This document shows positions 15,814 through 24,814 of a stretch of DNA of 64,000 nt, in pieces. Origin of the DNA: Streptomyces sp. JJ38 (GTDB lineage: Bacteria > Actinomycetota > Actinomycetes > Streptomycetales > Streptomycetaceae); NCBI RefSeq assembly GCF_019303475.1, contig NZ_JABLSI010000010.1:55153-119152 (forward strand), read 5' to 3'. Every line of letters begins with the position of its first letter. The stretch's first letter is position 1. The notes beneath the pieces are model-generated. The model did not search any database, was not told the origin of the DNA, and was given only the letters and a program-made list of their open reading frames with translations. The position numbers were made by a program, and so were the translations under genes.

Positions 15814-16956
15814 ATGGGTGACGATGCCAGGCTGCGTGCCGTGGTCCGGGTGGCGCAGGCCATGGCCGCGGCCCCGGCCTCCGAGGAGGCCGCCCGGGCC
15901 GCGGCGGCCGGGGCGCGGGCTGCGATGGACGGCTCCTTCGCCGCCGTCTCGGTGTGGGAGCGGGCCCGGGGACGGCTGCGGGTGCTGGTGAACGAGGGTG
16001 AGCTGGCGCCCGGTGAAGAAACCTTTCCTCGCGACGAGTCGTACCCCGTCCACGACTTCCCCGAGATCGCCGAGTTCCTGCACGAGCGCTGGGCGGGCGG
16101 CGAGGGGCCGCAGGCGTGGGTGGAGACGTCGGACCCGTCCTCGGACCCGTCCTCGGAGGCGGGCGCCGAGGCGGGGCCGTACCGGCGCCACCGGTCCGCC
16201 ACGCTCAGGCGCCGGGGGCGGGGGAGCTGCGTCGTCGCGCCGATCGTGCTGCACGGCCGGGCCTGGGGCGAGCTGTACGTGGCCCGGCCGCCGGGCGTGC
16301 CCGGATTCGGCACCGGGGACGCGGAGTTCGCGACGGTGCTGGCCGCGGTCGTGGCGGCCGGACTCGTCCAGCACGAGCGGCTGGAGGAGGTGCGACGCCT
16401 GGCGTTCACCGACCCGCTCACCGGCGTCGGCAACCGGCGGTCCGTGGACGTCCGGCTGGAGCGGGCGCTGGAGCGGCACCGGACGGACGGCGACGTCGTG
16501 AGCCTGGTCGTCTGCGACCTGAACGGCCTGAAGGAGGTCAACGACACCCTGGGTCACGCGGCGGGCGACCGTCTGCTGGAACGTTTCGGCGGACTGCTGT
16601 CCCGGTGTGCCGCGCGGCTGCCCGACGCCCTCGTGGCCCGGCTCGGCGGCGACGAGTTCTGCCTCCTGGCCGAGGGGGCGCCCGCGGACGAGGTGATCGC
16701 CGTCGCCGAGGAGCTGTGCCGCCGGGCGGACGAGCTGGAAGGCGGACAGGGGGTCGCCTGCGGCGTGGCCTCGACCGGCGACCCGGTGGGGCCGGTGCAC
16801 TCCGCCCGCCGGCTGCTGCGGCTCGCGGACGCCGCGCAGTACCGGGCCAAGGCCGCACGCTCGGGAAAGCCCGTGGTGGCCGGGCGCGAGATCGTCCACC
16901 TCGCCGACGAGGCCGAGCCGCCCACGGGCGAGCGGCGCCGCTTCCGCGGCCGCTGA
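15814..16956 (+). CDS. GAF-GGDEF diguanylate cyclase (CdgE-like)
   Basis: 380 residues. An N-terminal GAF-like sensor (about 1-185) is followed by a GGDEF domain (about 195-370): DPLTGVGNRRSVDVRLERAL, then VCDLNGLKEVNDTLGHAAGD and the intact active site RLGGDEFCLLAEG. It should make cyclic di-GMP from two GTP, the main developmental brake in Streptomyces acting through BldD. An RLPD sequence precedes GGDEF, but with six rather than the usual five intervening residues, so a canonical inhibitory I-site is doubtful. No EAL domain or membrane segment. TAATCT lies just upstream of ATG 15814, suggesting a very short leader. Position matches the S. coelicolor gene called cdgE from memory. Confidence 0.88.
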   Translation: MGDDARLRAVVRVAQAMAAAPASEEAARAAAAGARAAMDGSFAAVSVWERARGRLRVLVNEGELAPGEETFPRDESYPVHDFPEIAEFLHERWAGGEGPQAWVETSDPSSDPSSEAGAEAGPYRRHRSATLRRRGRGSCVVAPIVLHGRAWGELYVARPPGVPGFGTGDAEFATVLAAVVAAGLVQHERLEEVRRLAFTDPLTGVGNRRSVDVRLERALERHRTDGDVVSLVVCDLNGLKEVNDTLGHAAGDRLLERFGGLLSRCAARLPDALVARLGGDEFCLLAEGAPADEVIAVAEELCRRADELEGGQGVACGVASTGDPVGPVHSARRLLRLADAAQYRAKAARSGKPVVAGREIVHLADEAEPPTGERRRFRGR

Positions 16957-17037
16957 CCGGTCCCGGGCCACCGCCGGGCCCGGGGCGCCCCGGCCAGGGG
17001 GTGACAGGGACGCATTCAGTGCTTAGGGTGCGTGAAT

Positions 17038-18591
17038 ATGGATATGCAGAGCAGTGTGGTGGTGGACTCCGCGGGCGTCACCGCGGCCGATGTCCTGGCC
17101 GTGGCCCGCGGCGAGGCCCGCGTCGAGCTGGGTCAGGACGCGCTGGCCAAGGTCGCCGAGGCCCGCCGCTTCATCGACGACCTCGCCGCGAAGCCCGACC
17201 CGGTGTACGGCGTCTCCACCGGCTTCGGCGCCCTCGCCGTCCGGCACATCAGCCCCGACCTGCGCGCCCAGCTCCAGCGCAACATCGTCCGCTCGCACGC
17301 CGCGGGCACCGGGCCCCGGGTCGAGCGCGAGGTCGTCCGGGCCCTGATGTTCCTGCGCCTGAAGACCATCGCCTCCGGCCACACCGGCGTCCGCCCCGAG
17401 GTCGTCCAGGCCATGGCCGACGTGCTCAACGCGGGCATCACGCCCGTCGTCCACGAGTACGGCTCGCTGGGCTGCTCCGGCGATCTCGCCCCCCTGTCAC
17501 ACTGCGCCCTCACCCTCCTCGGCGAGGGCGACGCCGAGGGCCCCGACGGCACCGTCCGCCCGGCCGGCGAGCTGCTGGCCGAGCACGGCATCGCCCCCGT
17601 CGAGCTGCGCGAGAAGGAGGGGCTGGCCCTCCTCAACGGCACCGACGGCATGCTGGGCATGCTCGTCATGGCCGCCGCCGACCTCGCCCGGCTGTTCACC
17701 AGCGCCGACGTCACCGCCGCCCTCAGCCTCGAAGCCCTCCTCGGCACGGACAGGGTGCTCGCCCCCGAGCTGCACGCCGTCCGCCCGCACCCGGGGCAGG
17801 CGGCCAGCGCCGCCAACATGCTCAGGGTGCTCGACGGCTCCGGGCTCACCGGCCACCACCAGGACGACGCGCCCCGCGTGCAGGACGCCTACTCGGTGCG
17901 CTGCGCCCCGCAGGTCGCCGGCGCGGGCCGCGACACCCTCGCCCACGCCCGCCTGGTGGCCGACCGCGAGCTGGCCGCCGCCGTCGACAACCCCGTCGTC
18001 CTGTCCGACGGCCGGGTGGAGTCCAACGGCAACTTCCACGGGGCGCCCGTCGCGTACGTGCTCGACTTCCTGGCCATCGCCTGCGCCGACCTGGCCTCCA
18101 TCTCCGAGCGCCGCACCGACCGGCTGCTGGACAAGAACCGCTCCCACGGCCTGCCCGCCTTCCTGGCCGACGACCCGGGCGTCGACTCCGGGCTCATGAT
18201 CGCGCAGTACACCCAGGCGGCGCTGGTCAGCGAGCTGAAGCGACTCGCCGTCCCGGCCTCGACGGACTCCATCCCCTCCTCCGCGATGCAGGAGGACCAC
18301 GTCTCGATGGGCTGGTCGGCGGCGCGGAAGCTGCGCACCGCCGTGGACAACCTGAACCGCGTCGTCGCGATCGAGCTCTACGCCGCCGCCCGGGCGCTGG
18401 AGCTGCGCGCGGCCGAGGGCGGGTCGCCCGCCCCGGCGAGCCGTGCGGTCCTGGACGCCGCCCGCCGTGCCGGGGTCGGCGGCGCCGGACCGGACCGTTT
18501 CCTGTCCCCGGACATCGCGGCGGCGGAGGCGTTCGTCCGCGACGGCGGGCTGGTCCGGGCGGCCGAGACGGTCACCGGCCCGCTGGCCTGA
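17038..18591 (+). CDS. hutH: Histidine ammonia-lyase
   Basis: 517 residues. Three starts are close together (GTG 17032, ATG 17038, ATG 17044); 17038 fits the usual Streptomyces N-terminus MDM. The MIO prosthetic group forms from residues 146-148 in GSLGCSGDLAPLSH, here Cys-Ser-Gly, whereas many family members have Ala-Ser-Gly. Other hallmarks are YGVSTGFGALA and QEDHVSMGWSAARKL. It deaminates L-histidine to trans-urocanate and ammonia, the first step of histidine catabolism. As is usual in Streptomyces, hutH stands apart from the other hut genes. Confidence 0.95.
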   Translation: MDMQSSVVVDSAGVTAADVLAVARGEARVELGQDALAKVAEARRFIDDLAAKPDPVYGVSTGFGALAVRHISPDLRAQLQRNIVRSHAAGTGPRVEREVVRALMFLRLKTIASGHTGVRPEVVQAMADVLNAGITPVVHEYGSLGCSGDLAPLSHCALTLLGEGDAEGPDGTVRPAGELLAEHGIAPVELREKEGLALLNGTDGMLGMLVMAAADLARLFTSADVTAALSLEALLGTDRVLAPELHAVRPHPGQAASAANMLRVLDGSGLTGHHQDDAPRVQDAYSVRCAPQVAGAGRDTLAHARLVADRELAAAVDNPVVLSDGRVESNGNFHGAPVAYVLDFLAIACADLASISERRTDRLLDKNRSHGLPAFLADDPGVDSGLMIAQYTQAALVSELKRLAVPASTDSIPSSAMQEDHVSMGWSAARKLRTAVDNLNRVVAIELYAAARALELRAAEGGSPAPASRAVLDAARRAGVGGAGPDRFLSPDIAAAEAFVRDGGLVRAAETVTGPLA

Positions 18592-18664
18592 GCCGTCGCC
18601 GGGTCCGGACGAGGTGCCGGACGCGGAACCGGAGGAGCGGGCGCCCGACGCGGGGCTGCCGCGC

Positions 18665-18964
18665 TCAGACGCCGACGGGGGAGCGGCGCGCCGCGTGGGC
18701 CACCAGGCCCGCGCCCGCCGCGAGGAAGGCGAAACCTCCGACGACGTAGGGCGTGGTGCCGACGGCCCCCGTCTCGGCCAGCCGGGGGCCCTCCCCGCCG
18801 GCCGTCGCCGTGCTCGTCCCGGCGGAGGCGGTCTGTGCGGGGCCCGCGGGCCGGGCGTCTTCGGGGTGGCTGCCCGAGGCGTTCGCCGAGGGGATGAACC
18901 ACACGGCACAGAGCAGGCCGCCCGCCACGGCCGAGGTCACCAGCGTACGGCGGGTTGCGGCCAC
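18665..18964 (-). CDS. Small LAETG-anchored surface protein (class E sortase substrate)
   Basis: 99 residues from GTG 18964, preceded by GAAGGAGGC. An N-terminal signal peptide (about 1-29, TRRTLVTSAVAGGLLCAVW ... ANA) leads to a 35-residue Pro/Ala/Thr-rich segment. Then comes the sorting signal LAETG at residues 62-66, a membrane helix (about 71-88) and a basic tail (RR). LAxTG is the motif used by Streptomyces class E sortases, which link proteins such as the long chaplins to peptidoglycan. The exposed mature part is very short, only a stub on the wall. It converges with hutH. Function unknown. Confidence 0.8.
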   Translation of the reverse strand: MAATRRTLVTSAVAGGLLCAVWFIPSANASGSHPEDARPAGPAQTASAGTSTATAGGEGPRLAETGAVGTTPYVVGGFAFLAAGAGLVAHAARRSPVGV

Positions 18965-19105
18965 GGGGGCCTCCTTCGGTCGTGCAAGTGCTGCGTGCGT
19001 GGGGGGATACGGGCGGAACACCCGTGCGGACGTGCGGAAGTTGATGTTAGCCATGGCGGCGGGTCGCGGGGAAGTCCCGCCAGGGGTGCCGCCTACTCTC
19101 CGAAC

Positions 19106-19483
19106 ATGAGCGAACACGACATCCCCCGCTTTGTCCGGCTCCAGGTCGAGGTCGTGCTGGAGGTGGCCGACCCCGGGGCCCTCTCGGCCGCCGCGGCCGA
19201 GCACGTCGAGGCCGACGAGTTCATGCCGGACGAGGAGCGCCGGCACGCCGTGGCCGCCGTCGCGGAGGACACGGCCGAGGCCCTGGCGTACCTCGTGGAT
19301 CCGATCGACCTTGTCAGCGCCGTCCCCGGCGTCGAGCTCGCTCAGGCGTCCTGGAGCAGCGAGCGCGTCGACGACGTCGGTCACCCCGACGCCTGGCCGT
19401 TCGACACCCCGGACCCGGCGGAGGACGCCGAGGACGCCGAGGACGCCGGGGAGGCCGCGGCCGCCCGCGCGCCCTCCGCGTAG
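19106..19483 (+). CDS. Hypothetical acidic protein
   Basis: 125 residues, very acidic. An alpha/beta N-terminal half (IPRFVRLQVEVVLEVADPGAL) leads into a helical part (DEERRHAVAAVAEDTAEALAYLV). A C-terminal Glu/Asp/Ala repeat follows (AEDAEDAEDAGEAAAARA). TACTCT about 8 bases before the ATG suggests a leaderless or near-leaderless gene. No family recognised. It is divergent from the LAETG protein and upstream of the L,D-transpeptidase gene, a position I believe is conserved in Streptomyces. Confidence 0.7.
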   Translation: MSEHDIPRFVRLQVEVVLEVADPGALSAAAAEHVEADEFMPDEERRHAVAAVAEDTAEALAYLVDPIDLVSAVPGVELAQASWSSERVDDVGHPDAWPFDTPDPAEDAEDAEDAGEAAAARAPSA

Positions 19484-19594
19484 GTCCGGCCCACCGGATC
19501 CGGCCTGACGCACGGGATGTGGCCGACGAACGCCCTGGTACGCGGTACGGGCTGGACCGGAGCGGGTGTTCTGGGCCACAGTTTCCGTCGGGGT

Positions 19595-19624
19595 GGAACG
19601 CGCCACAGACTCCCTTGCGTCTCG
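19595..19624 (+). promoter_or_regulatory. Possible sigma-E-type (ECF) promoter of the L,D-transpeptidase gene
   Basis: GGAAC at 19595-19599 and CGTCT at 19618-19622 resemble the Streptomyces cell-envelope-stress sigma-E consensus. The spacer is 18 bases, one or two longer than usual. It would give a leader of about 75 bases. Cell-wall remodelling genes are typical targets. Confidence 0.3.
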
Positions 19625-19706
19625 TAAGTACGAATGTGAGGGCACATACCCGACATGTGGGGTGGCGATCCGCCTCGTGATCGGGGAGTCCAGGGGTCTG
19701 GAAGTG

Positions 19707-20966
19707 ATGGAGAAGCGTGTGAAGACGGTCGGCAAGCGCCGCAAGGGCATAGCCGTGACGGCTGCCCTGCTCAGTGGCGTCCTCGTGCTCAGCGCGTGCA
19801 GCGAGGGCGACGGTGGGCAGGAGGGCCCCGGCAAGAGCGAGCGCACGGACGCGGCCTCGAAGAACGGGGAGAAGCCGGATTCCGCCGCGCAGATATCCAT
19901 CACCCCGGAGAACGGCACGCAGAACGCGGGGATCAACAACGACGCGCAGGTCACCGTCAAGGGCGGCAAGCTGACCGAGGTCACCATGACCGCGGTGGCC
20001 GACGGCAGCGGCGTCGAGGGTGAGATCTCCGCGGACGGCACCACCTGGCGGCCCTCCGGCCAGCTGGAGCGGGCGACCGAGTACCGCGTGGAGGCGGTGG
20101 CCGAGGACGGCAAGGGCGCGGAGACGACGGAGAACTCGACGTTCACCACCGTCTCCCCGGACAGCAGCTTCATCGGGTACTTCACCCCGGAGGACGGGGA
20201 CACCGTCGGCGTGGGCATGCCGGTCTCGTTCAACTTCGACAAGGCGATCGAGAACAAGGCCGAGGTGCAGTCCGCGATCGAGGTCTCGTCGACGAGCGAC
20301 CAGGAGATCGTCGGCCACTGGTTCGGTGACAAGCGGCTCGACTTCCGGCCCCGCGAGTACTGGAAGCCCGGCACGCAGGTGGACGTCAAGCTCTCGCTGG
20401 ACGGCGTCGAGGCGTCCAACGGCGTCACGGGCGTCCAGGACAAGAGCTTCAGCTTCACCATCGGCCGTTCCCAGGTCAGCACGGTGGACGTCGAGGCCCA
20501 CACGATGACCGTGGTCCGGGACGGCAAGGAGATCAAGACGGTCCCGATCTCCGCGGGCTCCGAGGAGACTCCGACCTACAACGGCCAGATGGTGATCTCC
20601 GAGAAGTTCCGCGAGACCCGGATGAACGGCGCGACGGTCGGCTTCACCGACGACGACGGCGAGGGGGAGTACGACATCCCCGACGTGCCGCACGCGATGC
20701 GCCTGTCGACCTCGGGCACCTTCATCCACGGCAACTACTGGGGCGCGCCCTTCGGTGAGGGCAACACCAGCCACGGCTGCGTCGGCCTCCAGGACGTGCA
20801 GGGCGCCGAGGACCCGACGACCGACGGCTACTGGTTCTTCGAGAACTCGCTGATCGGCGACGTCGTGACCGTCGTGAACTCCCCGGACAAGGAGATCAAG
20901 CCGGACAACGGTCTGAACGGCTGGAACATGTCCTGGTCCGAGTGGGTGGCCGGCTCGGCGGTCTGA
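19707..20966 (+). CDS. Lipoprotein L,D-transpeptidase
   Basis: 419 residues from ATG 19707. A basic N-terminus and lipobox LSAC (Cys31) mark a lipoprotein anchored outside the membrane. Two Ig-like domains (about 55-280) include the pair seen in mycobacterial Ldt enzymes (SFIGYFTPEDGDTVGVGMPVS). The C-terminal YkuD domain has the catalytic motif FIHGNYWG then SHGCVGL with Cys358. It makes 3-3 (meso/LL-DAP) cross-links in peptidoglycan. The gene is monocistronic and followed by a strong terminator. An ECF-type promoter may drive it. Confidence 0.93.
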   Translation: MEKRVKTVGKRRKGIAVTAALLSGVLVLSACSEGDGGQEGPGKSERTDAASKNGEKPDSAAQISITPENGTQNAGINNDAQVTVKGGKLTEVTMTAVADGSGVEGEISADGTTWRPSGQLERATEYRVEAVAEDGKGAETTENSTFTTVSPDSSFIGYFTPEDGDTVGVGMPVSFNFDKAIENKAEVQSAIEVSSTSDQEIVGHWFGDKRLDFRPREYWKPGTQVDVKLSLDGVEASNGVTGVQDKSFSFTIGRSQVSTVDVEAHTMTVVRDGKEIKTVPISAGSEETPTYNGQMVISEKFRETRMNGATVGFTDDDGEGEYDIPDVPHAMRLSTSGTFIHGNYWGAPFGEGNTSHGCVGLQDVQGAEDPTTDGYWFFENSLIGDVVTVVNSPDKEIKPDNGLNGWNMSWSEWVAGSAV

Positions 20967-20987
20967 CGCCGGTCCGCAGGGGACGCG

Positions 20988-21029
20988 ACGCCGCCGCGGC
21001 CCGGGTGCTCACCCGGGCCGCGGCGGCGT
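20988..21029. terminator. Strong bidirectional terminator
   Basis: A perfect 19-bp stem (20988-21006 with 21011-21029) and 4-base loop lies between the convergent L,D-transpeptidase and permease genes. TT follows on the plus strand. It serves both transcripts. Confidence 0.92.
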
Positions 21030-21077
21030 TCTCGTGCTGTGCCGCACGGTGCGTTCCCGCGCGGTTCGCCCCCGGCG

Positions 21078-22436
21078 TCAGACGCTCTTCTCCTCGCCCG
21101 CCGAGCGGCTCAGGACGTCGGTGGGCGCGGCCGGGCCGGGGCCGGGCTCGGGCCCCAGCAGGCACATCTGCTCGTCGAGCTCGCGGCGCCTGCGCCACCG
21201 TGTGTAGCACAGGGCGACGGCGATCCAGCCGACGCCGGTGACGACGCCCGCGACGCCGGCCGAGGTGATGAAGACGAGGCACAGCAGCAGCGCCAGGGCC
21301 GGGGTCAGCGGGTAGAAGGGGACCTTGAACGAGGCGAGGACCCCGCGTCGTCGCGCCCGGAAGAGGGCCAGGATCGACGTGATGAAGGTGAGCGTGTAGA
21401 GGAACCCGGTGGCGGAGACCGCGAACCGCAGGTTGCCCGCGATCGACATCAGCGTCTGGGCGAGCCCGGCGCACACGATGGCGATGACGGGGACCTGCTT
21501 GCTGGAGACGGTCCGGTTGAGCAGGGCGGGAGCCAGCCGGTCCCGGGCCAGCACCATCGAGGCGCGCGAGATGACGATCAGGTTCGCGTTGACGGCGGCC
21601 AGCAGGGCGATCAGGACGATGCAGTTCACGATGAACGGGCCCTGGGAGCCGAAGAAGGCGCGGCTGACGTCCACCACGGGCGTCTTTGAGGCGCCGAGCT
21701 CGTCCCACGGGATGATCCCGTTCTCGATCAGCAGGAGGCCGGCGTAGAGGATGAAGGAGATGCCGAGGCTCGTCAGGACGGACAGCGGGATGGTCCGGCG
21801 CGGGCGCTCGATCTCCTCGGCCGACACCACGATCGCGTCCCAGCCGGTCAGGGCGAGGAAGCCGATGAGCGCCGCCTGCATGACGCCGCTCATGCCGTGG
21901 GGCATGAACGGCGTGTAGTTGGCGGTGTCCACATGCGCGGCGCCCACGGCGATGAAGCTCAGCAGGACGATCACGGTGAGGATGAGCGCGACGAACTGCA
22001 CGGTGCCGGAGAAGCGGATGCCCAGCAGGTTCAGGCCGGTGAAGACGGCGATCACCAGCGCGGAGGCGACGGGTTGGCTCAGGGCGGGGACGAGCAGGTG
22101 GAGATAGCTGCCGACCCCGATGCCGACGTAGGAGCTCGCGCACATCCAGGCGCCCCAGTTGGACCAGCCCACGACGGTCGCCACGGACGGTGGCAGGTGG
22201 CGCTTGGCGTAGGCGTACGGCCCGCCCGAGTCGTCGTGCATGGAGCTGAGTTCGGCGTAGCACAGGCTGAGGATGAGGGAGGCCCCGAAGGCGATCCCGA
22301 AGGCCAGGACGACCGCGGGCCCGGCGAGTCCGCTGGCGGTGCCGCTGAGCACGAAGATGCCGGCGCCGACGATGCCGCCGACTCCGAGAGCCGTGGCTTC
22401 CCGGTATCCGATTTTCTGACTGGGTTTCGTCGACAA
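21078..22436 (-). CDS. APC-family amino acid permease
   Basis: 452 residues, about 12 transmembrane segments. The first helix carries the APC signature GVGGIVGAGIFVLSGTASG, with the unwound GAGIF motif that contacts the amino-acid carboxylate, and the second helix region reads YAELSSMHDDSGGPYAYAKRHLP. The C-terminal tail is charged and cytoplasmic. It should import or exchange amino acids or polyamines. It is third in a minus-strand set after a Fe/2-oxoglutarate oxygenase and a GNAT-like gene, with a 167-bp gap to the latter, so co-transcription is likely but not certain. Substrate unknown. Confidence 0.85.
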   Translation of the reverse strand: MSTKPSQKIGYREATALGVGGIVGAGIFVLSGTASGLAGPAVVLAFGIAFGASLILSLCYAELSSMHDDSGGPYAYAKRHLPPSVATVVGWSNWGAWMCASSYVGIGVGSYLHLLVPALSQPVASALVIAVFTGLNLLGIRFSGTVQFVALILTVIVLLSFIAVGAAHVDTANYTPFMPHGMSGVMQAALIGFLALTGWDAIVVSAEEIERPRRTIPLSVLTSLGISFILYAGLLLIENGIIPWDELGASKTPVVDVSRAFFGSQGPFIVNCIVLIALLAAVNANLIVISRASMVLARDRLAPALLNRTVSSKQVPVIAIVCAGLAQTLMSIAGNLRFAVSATGFLYTLTFITSILALFRARRRGVLASFKVPFYPLTPALALLLCLVFITSAGVAGVVTGVGWIAVALCYTRWRRRRELDEQMCLLGPEPGPGPAAPTDVLSRSAGEEKSV

Positions 22437-22603
22437 CCTGGTTCCTTCACCTTGCTGGGCCGGCCAGAGCGGAGAGCGCGGCCGTCACCACGGCCTCGGG
22501 CGCCGTGCGGAGCGTGGGCCGTGGGTCGGGCGCGAACTGCGGGGAGGGATTGGCCGGGAGGCGGGCGGCCTTCTCCGGGGTGCGCGGGGCGGCCATGGGC
22601 CGG

Positions 22604-23455
22604 TCACCGCCCCGCCGGGGCCGATGCGCCCCACGGCGGCCGCCGGGACCGGGCCGCCCGCATCGCGCCGAGCTCCCGCGCGCCCCACTGCCGGACGAGC
22701 CGGGGCAGGCCGACGCGGGCGATGACGATGTAGGCGTCGACCGGGCGCAGCGTCTCGTGGAAGAAGGCGTCGACGGCCCGGTCGCCGCAGCTGGGCAGGT
22801 CGCCGTAGAGGGCGTCGAGATTGTCGTAGGCCCCGAGGACGCGCAGGCTGGCGCGGTCGAACTTGTCGCTCTGGCCCAGCCATTCCGCGACGTCGGTGGC
22901 GATCAGCGAGACCCGGGGGTCGACGGGGGTGCCGGGGGCGGGCCAGATGTTGCCGGGACCGCAGCCGTTCCGCAGGAGGCGGTACACGACGGGGCTCTCG
23001 GTCCGGGCCACCAGGTGGACCGGCCGCGGGGCGTAGGCGAGGCACTCCCGGGCGATCATCCGCGCGTGGACGTGTCCCATGAGGCCACCGCCCTGCGACT
23101 CGGGCAGCACGCCGCTGGAGTCCAGGTAGAGGCAGTGGGCGTTGCCGAAGATGCGCCGGTGGTACCCGGTCCAGCCGCAGACGGCGCCGAGCGGGTCCAC
23201 GAGCAGGCAGAACCTGGAGACCTTCTCGAAGAAGCGCCCCTTCCTGCGGTCGCGCCAGTACGGGGTCATGTCGGCGCCGAACGCCTTGGTGGAGATCTCC
23301 ACGAGCAGGGCGTAGACGGTGTCCTGGAAGCGCTCGGAGAAGCGGGCGGTGTCGTGCCAGGAGACGTAGGACCAGCCGTCTTTGAGGGGGCGCAGCGACA
23401 GCGGGGACGCCGCCGCGTCGCGCAGCACGCTGAGGGAGTTCACGGGCGAGGACAC
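22604..23455 (-). CDS. GNAT-like N-acyltransferase domain protein
   Basis: 283 residues from GTG 23455 (GAAAGGAGC upstream). The central part resembles a GNAT fold: a beta strand (LYLDSSGVLPESQ) then the acyl-CoA pyrophosphate loop QGGGLMGHVHARMIARE at about 118-135, which fits the Q/RxxGxG/A motif A. The C-terminal third (about 195-283) is not recognised and ends in an Arg/Pro/Ala-rich tail. It lies 110 bases after the oxygenase gene on the same strand. A role acylating an amino acid or a hydroxylated product is an inference from its neighbours; the GNAT assignment rests on one motif. Confidence 0.6.
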   Translation of the reverse strand: MSSPVNSLSVLRDAAASPLSLRPLKDGWSYVSWHDTARFSERFQDTVYALLVEISTKAFGADMTPYWRDRRKGRFFEKVSRFCLLVDPLGAVCGWTGYHRRIFGNAHCLYLDSSGVLPESQGGGLMGHVHARMIARECLAYAPRPVHLVARTESPVVYRLLRNGCGPGNIWPAPGTPVDPRVSLIATDVAEWLGQSDKFDRASLRVLGAYDNLDALYGDLPSCGDRAVDAFFHETLRPVDAYIVIARVGLPRLVRQWGARELGAMRAARSRRPPWGASAPAGR

Positions 23456-23565
23456 GTCGGGCTCCTTTCGGGGGTGGGGGCACCGGACGGGGGAGGGCCG
23501 GGGCCGCCCACCGCGTCGCTCGCGGCGGGCGGGAGGCCGTCGTCACCACACCCGGGCGGAACCGT

Positions 23566-24483
23566 TCAACGCCGGTCGTCCACGTAGCCGAGGGCGACGT
23601 AGATGCTGCGGCGGTCGGCGTCCTCGATGGCCCGGCGCCCGTGCATGACCCGGGTGTTGTCGACGATCGCGACGTCGCCGTCCTGCCAGTCGAGGTCCTC
23701 GGTGAGGTCGGCCGTCACCCGCTCGATCTCCTCGATGACCTCCTTTGGGATCTCCTCGCCGTCCGCGAAGGCGATGCGGGGCTTCTCGTAGTGGTAGGAC
23801 GGCCCGAGGATGCTGTTGGCGAAGGCGATCCGCTCGCCGAAGAGCGTCGGATGCGCCGCCCCCACCCGGTAGACGTAGTGGATCGATCCGTCGTCGCCTG
23901 CCCGGACCGTCAGCTGGTCCTCGCCGAAGAGCGCGGCGAGCCCGACGAGGTCGTCGACGGTGATCTCGTCGTCCGGCTTGGCTCCGGACAGCAGGCTGGC
24001 GGTCAGGGGCCGCCAGGTCTCCTCGCCGATGTTCCGCGCGTAGACGACGTCCTGGTCCAGGAACAGCCGCCGGGTCTCCTCGGAGAGGTGCTCCCAGACC
24101 CGGTAGCCGTCGCAGACCGTGGTCTGGGAGCCGACGCGGGCCGCGCGCTCGCACAGGAACCAGGTGAGGTCGGGCGTCAGCGGGTTGGTGCCGTGCTCGA
24201 CGTGCAGCCCCACCGCGTCCGTGCCGAGGTCGACCTTCTGGACCGTGGTGCCCGCGCTGAACTCCCGCGCCGGGTCGAGGGTGGTGCGGGTGCACACCGA
24301 CCGCACCAGAGCGGAGAACTGCTCGACCGAGGGCTCGAAGCCGCGGAGCACCAGATAGCCCGAGGCCGCGAGCCGCTCCAGCAGCCAGTCGCGTTCGACG
24401 GTGTCCAGCGGCCGGTTCTCCGTCGCGGTGACGAGAGCGCCGTCCCCGCCGCCGTGCCGTCGGATCTCGAAGTGCTGCCGCAT
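23566..24483 (-). CDS. TauD/TfdA-superfamily Fe(II)/2-oxoglutarate dioxygenase
   Basis: 305 residues, ribosome site GAAAGGA before ATG 24483. The facial triad can be read as His94-Val-Glu96 (GLHVEHGTN) and His281 in NTRVMHGRRAI, with Arg292 eleven residues on for 2-oxoglutarate binding. The HxE rather than HxD triad is typical of clavaminate-synthase-like enzymes such as VioC and AsnO, which hydroxylate amino acids. With an amino-acid permease and a GNAT-like gene downstream, hydroxylation of an amino acid or conjugate is the best guess. It is the first gene of its unit, with a predicted promoter about 330 bases upstream. Confidence 0.8.
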   Translation of the reverse strand: MRQHFEIRRHGGGDGALVTATENRPLDTVERDWLLERLAASGYLVLRGFEPSVEQFSALVRSVCTRTTLDPAREFSAGTTVQKVDLGTDAVGLHVEHGTNPLTPDLTWFLCERAARVGSQTTVCDGYRVWEHLSEETRRLFLDQDVVYARNIGEETWRPLTASLLSGAKPDDEITVDDLVGLAALFGEDQLTVRAGDDGSIHYVYRVGAAHPTLFGERIAFANSILGPSYHYEKPRIAFADGEEIPKEVIEEIERVTADLTEDLDWQDGDVAIVDNTRVMHGRRAIEDADRRSIYVALGYVDDRR

Positions 24484-24814
24484 GTCGGTCCTTTCACGAT
24501 GGACGGGGACGTCGCGCCCGGCCGGGTACGGCCGGCACGGGACTCGTGGGGCCGACGTCGACGGGCGAGGCGGAGTCCGGGGAGCCCGGGGGCCGACGGG
24601 AGTTCGGGTTGACCGACGTCACGGGGAAACCGTTCCGTCGGCCGGTACGCGGTACGACGCTCACGTGCGGAAGCCGACCCCGTCGCGGAAGCCGGCGGGG
24701 AAGTGCGCGCTTTCGGGGACGTGCGTGCTCAACGCTGTGCCCTCGCGATGTCGGCAGGCCCGCAAACCAGCCCACGGTGCGCGTTCACGGCGGGGAGCGG
24801 CTCGAACGGGGACG

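Noticed and set aside
17473..17481. HutH inactive because the MIO triad is Cys-Ser-Gly rather than Ala-Ser-Gly
   Set aside because: As I recall, Streptomyces histidases carry this triad and are active, so it is not evidence of lost function.
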